From positions 185,404-209,023 of the forward strand of contig NW_003132852.1 in NCBI RefSeq assembly GCF_000003605.2: a stretch of 23,620 nt of DNA, in the 5' to 3' direction. How positions within the stretch are numbered: position 1 is the first letter of the stretch; the number at the start of each line of letters is the position of its first letter. Positions 1-11,100 of the stretch are shown piece after piece. Origin of the DNA: Saccoglossus kowalevskii (Eukaryota; Hemichordata; Enteropneusta; Harrimaniidae). A program made the translations under genes and the position numbers. The notes beneath the pieces are model-generated. The model did no database searches and was not told the DNA's origin. It was given only the letters and a program-made list of their open reading frames with translations.

Positions 1-582
1 TTCGGATGTTTTACGAAATCGGGCACAACGCGACTTGATATTTGCTGAGTAATCTTCCACGGATTCGTCGGCTCCCTGTTTTCGCTCAGACAGTTCTTGT
101 TCTAGTATCCAGACTAAATCGGCGTTTTCAAAATATGCAATAAAGGCCGCCGTCAAAGCTTCATAATCATCTCTTACTTGGGCTGGCAATTCATTTACCC
201 ACATCTCGGCTGGGCCAGTCATCAACATCCTGAAACCTGCAGCTTTTCTATCATTCGGCAGTTGGGTAAAGTCTGCATAAGCATTAAATCTCTGTAACTA
301 GGTTGTCGCATTCTCTGATTGTTTACCTTTAAACGGGGCTGGCCCGATTCCCATGTTGACAGGCGTTGGACGATTTTGAAGATCTTCCACAACTTCCTGT
401 ATTCCTTCTACTGCTTGTTGTGTCATTCTTTGATCTCCAGCAATAGCTTGTGTCATTTGTCCAAGATGATCTGTTAAAACTTCACGGATTCCTTCCATTA
501 TATGTGTCTTTTGTCTTGTAATCATACAGTGTTCACAGTATGATTTTTGTGTTGAACACAATGCCCAAGGGTTAGCCACCAC
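1..582 (-). mobile_element. Ty3/Gypsy-type retroelement fossil, gag part
   Basis: Read on the minus strand, this stretch encodes a Gag-like protein: a helical N-terminal part (TDHLGQMTQAIAGDQR region) and then a capsid-like core with F-x-x-Y, W and alternating hydrophobic positions (PAEMWVNELPAQVRDDYEAL). The pattern fits Gag of Metaviridae; no zinc knuckle, protease or polymerase is reached before the window edge. The copy is broken, with at least one break in the visible part. Its LTR lies to the right, as expected for minus orientation. It sits downstream of the last LDLa exon, probably in an intron of the channel gene. Confidence 0.7.
569..581 (-). other. Candidate tRNA primer-binding site of the Gypsy fossil
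   Basis: On the plus strand the bases read GGGTTAGCCACCA, which looks like the 3' end of a tRNA (acceptor strand, discriminator, CCA). On the minus strand this gives TGG plus complement, two bases after an LTR end reading ATCACA. Position between gag and LTR is right for a primer-binding site; the tRNA identity is not assigned. Confidence 0.45.
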
Positions 583-583
583 G

Positions 584-1200
584 TGTGATAGGTATTTTTG
601 ATGTTTAAAAACCTTTCACTTAGGTAACCGGGATTCGGTCGTTCTCCACGCTAGACTCACAAGAAACACACACAAGCTCCATTCATGTTCCAAACGATTC
701 TCAGCTAAGTCCCTGGTTTTCACCCGAGACAGCATTAAATCACTCTTTATTTCTTGTCACTCCTTAACCAATTACAATCAGTATAAGAGACTCCAAGGCC
801 TTGCCTTAAAACAACCAACCAATCACATGAAAGTTTTACACATCATAATCAATTGATTAATTGTCAAGCTATTTAGAAAACCACTACTATATTGTCAACA
901 CTAACTAATATTTATGGGGTAATAGTCTTTCAATAACATTCCACAAAGATACCACATTAGTTAGAATCGCAAACAAGATTGGTTTAGTATTACAGCTACT
1001 GTACTGTAATCTTTTAAAACTACAGACTCATAAGATGTCTTTGGCTGATTTCGACTAGCTTGCCATCTGGCCTTGTCATTAACCTTTATCAGTAGATGTC
1101 ATGGCAACCACTGTCAAACTGACTGACCTCGTCGTTTAACCCCTATCAGTAGATGCCATGGCAACCACCGTTAGGCTGAAATATAAATCATGACACCATC
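584..1200 (-). mobile_element. LTR of the Gypsy-type fossil (far end not resolved)
   Basis: It starts TGTGATAGG next to the candidate primer-binding site. It carries a minus-strand AATAAA (746-751), the usual polyadenylation signal of an LTR. Bases 741-827 align almost collinearly with 16637-16724, a second LTR-like copy. A 57-bp tandem duplication is present at 1079-1192. I could not locate the outer TG/CA end or a target duplication, so the right limit is approximate and may reach about 1330. Confidence 0.5.
1079..1192. repeat. 57-bp tandem duplication with X-box-like motifs
   Basis: Two copies begin at TTAAC 1079 and TTAAC 1136. They share TATCAGTAGATG, then CATGGCAACCAC. Inside the copies, GATGTCATGGCAAC (1095-1108) and GATGCCATGGCAAC (1152-1165) differ by two and one bases from the palindromic RFX X-box GTTGCCATGGCAAC. 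A duplicated motif in the upstream part of an LTR often marks an enhancer. Confidence 0.6.
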
Positions 1201-2057
1201 ACCGAAAGTGACCTAAATCAGAGCATAATTAGATGGTCATTACCTCCAGAATTTTTGTCTTTGTCAAGCACCAGATTGTTGACAAAATAATTGTATGCAG
1301 GGGTATATGGTCTTGCCAACCTAAACGTGAATCGAGACACAATCGGAAATCGGTTAATGGATTTTGATGGTGAACGGAGGTAGTAGTGTCAATCATATAT
1401 TAGCATTCTTGCATATGATTAAAACACATTTTTTTTCTCGAAAACTGTTTAATTGACCAGAATTCAATTTTCCCAGCGACTGTATTCCTTGAAATGCAAT
1501 AATTGTAACAATAATGTCTATATAATTGTTTCTTTTTTGTCACTTTCAATTTCTTGGAGATTGCAAATGTTTTTTCCAGAGTGAACGTCTGAAAATCAAA
1601 GCATCCGCCGCTATGCGTGTCTGTAAACGGATTTGATTTTCCGGTGTCTTGACATCATCTACAGATAATTTCTGTGTCATTGTGATCAACTATTGTGAAT
1701 AGTGTGGTTTTTGTAGCCACTCATCACTGAAATTTAGGACTTTCTATTATTTGCGGACCGGTTTGTTCGTATCATCGTGTTGTATGCTCCGATTAGAATA
1801 TTTTCTTCGGTGATGTCGACATCTCTACCAGTGCCTGCCATACTCGTAGTAACTGCCACACCTTGTCTTACATAAAACGTCGTTTGTGGCTTAAAACACT
1901 CGCATCACTGCAATACTTTCGGATAATGATATCAGTACATTCATATTTGAAGGAGAATATTTATTTTGTTGCATCAAATGATGCAAACCCGCCCTCTGAC
2001 CGAAACACTGAATTCACAATAACTGATATTGATAGAAAATATATAACGAATACTCAC
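1201..2057. other. Intron sequence after the last seen LDLa exon; nothing recognised
   Basis: AT-rich non-coding sequence between the retroelement LTR and the last LDLa exon. No channel domain (palm, thumb, second helix) could be found on the minus strand. A 35-codon minus-strand ORF at 1734-1841 has no recognisable motif. Confidence 0.4.
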
Positions 2058-2174
2058 TATCTGTACATAAATCAAGATCTTCATCATCTTCCTCGTAGCA
2101 GTCATATTTCCCATCACAGACGAGGAGCTCATTAATACATTGGCCATTATTACATTTAAACCCATCACATGTAC
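2058..2174 (-). CDS. LDLa exon 10 of array (last exon seen)
   Basis: The acceptor reads TTTTAATAG and the donor GTGAGT; 117 bp, phase 1-1. It encodes [18 protein letters not shown] and then [18 protein letters not shown]. Six cysteines and the acidic cage are present, with DDE in place of SDE. The clear donor in phase 1 means the transcript continues to the left. The next exon is not recognisable within the remaining 2 kb, which a retroelement fossil partly fills. Confidence 0.88.
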
Positions 2175-5100
2175 CTATTAAAAGGTATTGTTTAAATTAG
2201 TGTAAAATTCATTTAACATACATGCTGCAATGCATTGGGGACCCTTTCTGGTATAAAGAAACAATATATGTAAGTAGATGAGCAGATATGCCTCTGTGCA
2301 ATGAAAGTTTCATTTCATTTATTCATTCATGTGTAAATGTTACAGGCGGAGCCTAATTACAAACTGCAGAAGAAAATAAAATAATATAAAGCATTGAGGT
2401 TTATTTGGCTTCGCGGAAACAAATATATGTGAAACAGCTTCCATGACAAATGAACATGTGCTAAGTTGCTAAAATGGATCATGGATCCTGTTTGAGACTG
2501 CAAACACAGGAAAACTTTAAATTGACTGACATTTCACATGACATATATAATCTTTGAATTATTATATAGAGTGCAAAAGAGATTTAACTATTGAGTGTTG
2601 TAACCAAAGCAACATGTCTTTTATTGTGCTAAGGTAAAATAGTGCAACGCTTGATAAATAATAATTAGTCAAAACTAATAGTGTGTATGTGAAAGTGATT
2701 GAGTAATTTAGTTATGCCAATATCCTCATTTAACAGTACCAACTTAACAAATTGAGTGTGTAATCTTGTTATAAATACTCATCTAGTTCACTTACTTTTG
2801 TTTTATGGCGATGTTATGTAACATTTTATTGGGATTACGATAAATTGTATTTGGATATAAATTGAGTAGAGATTATGTGGTTAGTACAAAATACAGATTT
2901 TTGTAAAACTGCAGTGTTCGATAGTATGTTGTCCTAGCTTCGTTGGGTATAAGAATTATCCAGTTTTGTAAAAATCAAATATGTGAAACCTTTTCATTGT
3001 GGGTTTCTAGGAAATTATGCTGTATGTGCTTGTACAAAATGCACTTAGAGGTGAACAGCTTCAAAATGTCTTCACTTACGATTTCTACATAAATCAGGAT
3101 CTTCATCTTCTGAATAAAAACTATGACAGTCCATGTGCCCATCACACAAACGGTGTTCACCTACACAGATACCGTCTTCACACATTACCCCAGGACACAC
3201 ACCTACCAAAAATATCGATTTCAAATAAGATATTAGTGTACACGCCTTAAATTTCTAAAATAGTAATAATTTGGGGGAATAATTTAACGGCTTGTAAAAT
3301 AACTTTTTAACATGTCGAGACAACGTGCCGTTATATTGATCACTGGGAAGAATAAGTTCTCACTTAAATATGTAGTTGATATATATGCCCTATATATTGT
3401 ATATTGTATGGTTGGTATATGATGGAATGAAAATGTTGCTGTTGACCTAATAAGTTGGTATAGTTAATATACATACCAAATGAGAGAAAACAAATAAACA
3501 CAGATATAACAAAATGCGATGAAATATAACATCCCCGGTTGAATGCAGATTATGAGAACATAAGTCATTCGTGTGAGATTCAGCTATTGACATGTTGATC
3601 AATATCATTAGCATTTGACCACTCGAATTTGGTAATTGGTCTTTATATACATCTGCGATCTAAATGACTCTGACCATTGCAGGACATGATGTGTACACTT
3701 ATCTGCTTATTGATCACCTTCATTTTGTATAATGTATTGTCTATGTATGTTTATGAACTTGTATTTTCCCTGTGCGATTTTCGTTTTATTATCTAGAGTT
3801 GTATTCATTATTTTTACTATAGCATTATACGTGTAATTATTAATCAAATGTATAACAAACGTCTTCACATTGATTCAATCAATGTGCTATTTTATGAAGA
3901 GTTATTATTTCCGCTATACCATTATACGCGTGATTAATAATCAAAGTTATTAGATACTATATCAACATCCTCACATCGACTCGAACAATATGTTCTATTG
4001 TGAAGTTACAATTGCTTCACAGTTTGCAAGAATTCTTAAACGCATTGTTTTTTTAATTTGAATGCCACCTCACTGTGAATTATTAAATATGTACACTTTG
4101 GAAAATATTTAATTTTTCAGTCAGTCATTCTTCAATTTCCTGTTTTGCCTTATCTTGAATGACATGGAAAAGGTATTGTATTGAATGAACTCTGACCATG
4201 TTATTGTTAGGTTATTGCAAAGTGAAAGTTTCTATACAATCAGCTTAACGTTTGATATTTTATGCATCATAATAATGTAATAGTATTTGAGGTAACATAG
4301 GAATGTGTGTCTATCTGATATGGGTTTTTTTCAGTTGTTTGCATTTTTTGGCAACATCAATCAATGTTTATTTCTTTAATATCTTTATTTTTTATTAGAT
4401 AAAATATAAAAAATACATCATTGTAATTTTGAAAGACGACTAAATATAGAATTTGACTCTAGTTTTTAATAAAATATTCATGATATTTGGAAAACAAACC
4501 TGTTTGGCTTTGCATTATATTCCAGTTGTCGCTTTTTTTTTTGATATTTTCTTTTATTATAAAATTTGCATAAAGCAATTGACATAATAATAACACTTTC
4601 TGTTCATTAATCCCTCAAAGGCTTGACAAGAAAACAAAACGAAACAAAAAACAATTAAGGCCGTACATATTAACGGGTTCACTACCAAAACATAGAAGTA
4701 ACGTTGGAAGCATGTCTTATGGTGCAAAATTGAATTGCATTTTTCTAGAAACAATAACGTGGTTTCTTTTCTTATATAAATCATATTTTCTATCTTTCTT
4801 ATATAACTAATTTCAGCTTTAATGGCAACAAAGGATGGTAATTCTTTCTTAATTTTGCTTGTATAGATACACTTTTTAAAAATTATAATTAAATGGTTCA
4901 AAAGGTTCGAGAAACTTTCATCACCATGGAGAATCTGTTTTGCTGAAAGTGCCAAGGGCACTGTCAACGTTGACCCCAGTGATCATAAAATCTTCTCCAA
5001 ATATCGGGCACCACTTGACAGTCACAAAAGAGATGTACCAGAGGTGATTGTAGGTGATTGAAAGTGATATAGCATAGCATTTGTGTACAGGATGTTATGG

Positions 5101-8100
5101 TTTAATTTCCAGTGAAATTCACGAAGATTGTTGCAAATTGTAACAAGACATGGCATTGAATAGAAAAAAATCCATCTAGTTTCTACCCCAACAAGTCTCT
5201 AAAGAGGGACTGATTAGTTGGAGTAATAACAAAATTCGGAGGAGATGAGTTAACGCCTAAATTTAAGGGGTACAGTTAGAAGAACTAATCATTTGCTTTC
5301 GACCATATACACAGATTGGAGGTTCTGGTCGCACATAAACTGGTCTACTTATTTTCCAGTCTTTAGATATAGCCGCAAAGAGACCCTGCCATTAAACCTA
5401 ATGTATTTAAGTCATTCCAAGTTTTAACCTTACTTATTCCAGTTTATTATTATTCCAGTTTAATATTTTTGTGATTGAGTTTCATGGTAGTTTGGGAGGG
5501 TCATACAGAGATCCATACGAATTGGCTTTCCTAATTCCTCTGGACCTCCCTCTGGTAACATATGTTCAGTCCATGGCCTATGTCTGAAAGAACATTCCGG
5601 TGCAATTCCAATGCTCGAAAACAGTATTGTTTATATCTGATCATCATCTGGTCAAAAGACCTGTATACCTCTTCCGTGTTTATTACTTGACACTCATCGC
5701 AATTTAAATTGAGTATATACCTGTTTTTGCATTATCTACTAATTCAAAATATGGAATATTAATATATTTATAGCTTACGATTCGAACACATATCAGGATA
5801 TTCGTCGGATCCATCTTTACAGTCATCTATCCCATTGCATACAACTCGCAGACCAATACAACGACCATTGTTGCATTTAAACTCGTGACACGGAACTATG
5901 GAGATAAAAAAGAAGCAATTCATTTCTCACGATATAATATAATTATGGTAAATGGTATTGCATAATGCACTAGAAAACGCAAGGACTACAAAATATAACC
6001 AGTGCAAACTGTATCATAAATGAAGTCAAGATGGTATGAGTGCGCATGAAGACACTACATTGCAAACTCTGATCAATGACTGGTTAATAGTTCGTCTCTG
6101 TGTTTGGCACAGAGTTGGTTTCACGAATTAAATGAAAATAAATACACACAATTTAAGTTACGGACATTTCTTGACACACAGGGTGATTTTGTATGCATTT
6201 CAACAACCATACCAATAAACATATTTGTAATTGCACAAATTCGACCGGAAGTGGGCAGCAAGATAGGGCCGTTTTTCAATAATTTTAATTTATTTTTAAT
6301 TCGCTGCTGTATATAGAAACGACAGTTTCATTTTTCGAGGAAATCGGAGATAAGACAAATCCCTTTATTTTATCTTCATTAATTTTAATGATATCAAATT
6401 AATGTGTTTATTTAAAAAAAATATTTAAAATAATAAAACGTCAAGGTTCGGAATCAAACCTGCTAAGTTGCAGTTGTTCTTCACATAATCAAATTGTCTT
6501 TTTTCTTGTATGTAAAACTTATTTCATGCATTATAATACCAGAAATTGAATTGCGCAGCATGACATACTTGTAACGCAAAAACAAACAAAAACAGTTAAA
6601 GTACAATATAACACGGTATCATGATAAGATAAATCTAGGCCGGTTTGGCATTTTGTTTTACCGATTGCTGTTTGAACACTGCTTGTTCTGTTGAGAATAT
6701 AACAATGCAGATGTAGTTTTGAGTGTGAACGCAAGGTGATGTGTATTTGATTATACATGTACAATTAATGTTGAAGCTATTTTAAACTGACGTTTTTGTT
6801 GCATAATCACAAAATGGACAATAACTGACATTACAATGTATGCGGAAATGTATTTATTTGCTTAGCAACCATTTGCTACTTATGTGAAACATGTAAAACC
6901 TTGTAATGTTTTGATTTTTTGTCTACAAATTGAGTTTTTCTGTATTTCAACAGCATAAACAATCTAACATCCTTAAAGTACCGATATACCAATGGTTACT
7001 TTCTTCGAAAGTATGGCGCATGTACGTCGAACTACTATATTATATACTGGGCATTTCCATTCAGAGCCAAAACTGGACAAGGTTAGACCCAAAGAACGGT
7101 GTTAATAAACATCTAAAAACGTCTTTTTGATCTTAGATAACGGGGATTTTATAGAAGCGCATATCTTGCCATATTTCTCCACCGACATCTCAGATTGCTG
7201 CCTGTGCAATGTGGTTAACATACCAGAGATAGCAATAGGATCAGACAAATCTGTGATCCAACAAGTCATCCAAAGAGTGTTTACTAGGTTATGACGTCAT
7301 TTGCTATATCTCAGTCCTCTCTGATATCTAGGAGAATTGTAAGGTTCAGGTAAAACCTACACCTCAGATATTTCATAAAGTCCACATCTATTGGCCTGGT
7401 TCGACAATTCAGCCAGTAAAGCGATTCTATATATGTTACGAGCTATGTAAATCGCTATATACAGTATATTGTTTTTCGTGCTAAATGTTTAATAATTGTT
7501 CATGTATTGCTGAATATATAATAACACTTAGTGAAGTATGAAAGATATTAATAGAAATTAGATAGAGAATATTTGTTCATATAAACAACTCACGGTGTCC
7601 ACATAGATCGGCGTCTTCATCATCGCCATCGGGACAATGATTAAATAAATTACAGGTAAAACGCATTTCGATGCATCTACCGCTCTTGCACTTGAACTCA
7701 GTACATATCGCTACAAAATTAACAAAATAAACTTCAGATTATTGTGGACAACATAACGGACATCGAAATACCCATTAGTAAATATAAACAAGCGTCCATC
7801 TGAGTGGTATGGTACGAGATATAAAGGAAATATAGATGAAGACCAGCAATTAACGAGTTTATTATTGTGTTTGCACATAACCTGAACTGTACTATCTTGC
7901 TATGACTACAATTTTGGATCATTTTAGCTTAATAAAGGTAATTAATAGATGTACTAATATCAACCAACGATTTGTTTTGTATAACCTATAATCTAAAGTG
8001 TTAAGCATGGAGTATTATACACGTTATCACAGTATGGTATTACATTTGGCACCGGACTATTGAAAGTAATTTGCACGATCCTGTAAACATATCATATTTG

Positions 8101-11100
8101 AAACAGACACCAAACAATATCTTTTGGATGCATTATTCTGCGTTTTGCGTGAATTACTGAGCCTACGTCTTTGGGTCGACTTGTGCAAATATTGTTTTGT
8201 TATTTCAGTTCAAAGTTCTTACCCAAGAGACCTACCGTGAATATTGTTATGTTTTGAAACGTGTGACGGTTAAAAACATATGTTCATACACTGACAACAT
8301 ATATTCTACTTTGTCCACGATACAGCAATTTGATTGAACAATACACTGAAGAAACTATCTCTCATATGGTCGAATAAGACGCACATAAGTGTACTATGCC
8401 GAAGTGTAGTGGTGAGGCAATGGAGGAATAACGAACCTTGGCTGACAAAGAGAGGATATTTCAAAACACACAACTTATTGAGACTCGGCTTTTATTACTA
8501 TAACTGTTGAAGTCGACGGTTCTTCGTTTGGTTTGAGGGGGCTGGGAAACTTGGTCGGAGATTATCGATTTCATACAGTAGAGAGGGTTTACTGACCGAA
8601 CTAACATTTTTGAAAAACAATACAGCAAAAAAGTTTCAAAAGATTATTATGCTTAATATTTGCTAGCTATCTCTCAAATATGTTAATAATGATGCTGAAT
8701 TATGTAATGGATTTTTTTTCAGGTACGTTATTTACAAAATTTCAAGGCATCAAATAATTCATATAATTTATCAAATAGCAAAAGTTTTATGTTTAGTTAA
8801 TATAAAATTATTATTATTTTACAAAATACTTTTTTTTTTAAATTCCATAGTGCAATGAAATGAATCAAAATAATGTTCATGTTTCGAAAAATCACCATAG
8901 TGACAGACCACTTCCATTGGAAATTCACTTATATACTGTACCGATCCATAGAAAGTAGCAATGACACTAGCTGGTTGTTTTGGTTGCTTCTATGGGAAAT
9001 CACAGGTGATTCGTTTCTGGAATAATTCAACAATTTTAGATAAATATTTCCTTACTGTTGTTACACACAGCTTCATCTTCGTCCTCTCCATTGGGACAAC
9101 GGGGATAACCATCACATACATCAAATTGGTCAAGGCAGATGTGGTTACTACACTTGAAATGAGGACATGTATCTGAATAATATAATTAGATTGCAAGTCA
9201 TATCCTACTTTTCCTAACCTATAACTGTATTTACACTTATTTAGAATTGTTCAAATTATTCATCACAGCAGTGAAAAATATTAGTTAAGATATTAAACAT
9301 GTTATGTTGTTGTTTTGTTATTGTCTGATAAAATGTGCAATTTCAATACTAGGTGTATGCAAATGATAATTTGATATGCTATTTATCAGTGTTAAACGTT
9401 TAGAATTGTACCTTTTGAATATTTGGCCAAGATGTACTCTACAAAACCTTTAGTTCAGTGGTTCGGACGAGAAAAAACAAAGCCTTTTTTTTAAAAAAAG
9501 TCCGCATAATTACTACATCCCTGGGCTTAATGATTGAGTAAGTACGTATGTACCCATATAAGTAGAACATAGTGGAAGTCTGCTGTAATGATGTTGAAAA
9601 TTGATGACATTGAAAACTGGTTGATAAGTTGGTGATGCAGTGTAACGTCGCCCACCTTCAATATCTTCAATATTAATGTTACGTACACAAATAAAATAAA
9701 ATCTATTCGGGGTCTGTATATATCATTCCTTTAGTAATTTGATCATATTAAGTAATGTATTGTTTATGTGTTTCGTTTGCAGTTGTCACGAACTCTAATT
9801 TTCACTTCGCAACTTCTGTTTAATGATTTTAATTCGGTGTGATATTTTCACTATACAAACTTGCAAGGATACTGCACAATTATTTACTCACGAATTTCGC
9901 ACATCGCGCGATTTTCGTCCTCTCCCCAAGGACACGCGCGATATCCGTCGCAAAGCTCTATCTCCTCAATACACTGGTGGTTGTAGCACGTGAAGTCGGG
10001 ACATGTATCTACCAAATAGAGTATGTTGGAATGTTAAATTCGATTGATGTAAAAATATATTGTGTTTTGTGTTCATACAAGAAAAGCAACGTTTGAACAA
10101 TGAATCCAAAGAAAAAGATATCTATATACATTTCGAAGTATATATCAGTCAACAAATCAGTCGATTTATCATTGTTATTCGGTAAAATGCTAATTGCAAA
10201 AGAATAAACACAAGAACAATTAAGAAGTAATTACTATTAGTCGCGTACACAGGTATTTACTTGAATGCGTAATGTTTGTTTAATTTGAGAATGATTGTAT
10301 AGCTTTTGTATTTTATATGTTTCTCAATTTCATGTATATGTAATAAACTCAACTGTTTAACTATTAACTCGCCATTCCCAAACACATTCCTAGTTGTAAT
10401 CCAACATTACAATATTGTATAATCTGACACGAGGATGTTGGTTTGTTTAGCTAACATGATTATTATCCCAGTTACCAGTTCGTACAATACAAAAAACGAT
10501 AAGGCCAGTTGCATTTATTTTACTTTACTAGCAATTAGGCATTTTTGTCACATAATATTTATGTTATACATTTGCACATAGCATTATATATGTATGAATA
10601 GCCACATTGTTCTCACAACACACACAAAAGCTAAGAGTAGTTAGTGTTGACCTATTTGTATCATCACATCGTAATGAGTACCTCAAAGGAAAGCATAACT
10701 CTCCTGGCATAATTGTAATGAATATAACTAACTTTATCTACTTTGTTTACTTCTTTTTCAATCACGCTTCACACTGATATGTATTTACAATATAATAATG
10801 GAAATAAAACAATAAATTTACTCACAACTTTCACAGTTTATCTTTTCTTCACCTTTAGAACATACATTTAATGGATACAACTCAGCACATCTTTTGAGAT
10901 CACTGATACAAGTGCCATCATAACACCGAAACTCACTTTCTGAACATTGTTCTGCACAATGAAATATACACCATGGTAGTTTATATATAGGTGTTCATAT
11001 TTTTGGAAGCATAGCACGATTACAATTATGCGCTATTCGGCGATACGACTTATTACGATTGTTGTTGACTTGGTGTTAATAGTAATAATATGAAAGAATT

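Larger units (their letters stand above)
3203..5778. other. Intron between LDLa exons 8 and 9
   Basis: A 2.6-kb intron holding a 97-bp tandem dimer (3811-4009) and a LINE ORF2 remnant (4557-5600), both listed separately. The rest is plain AT-rich sequence. Confidence 0.6.

Noticed and set aside
1734-1841. 35-codon minus-strand ORF (MAGTGRDVDITEENIL...) considered as the next channel exon
   Set aside because: It lacks channel motifs and a phase-1 acceptor, and is short enough to be chance.
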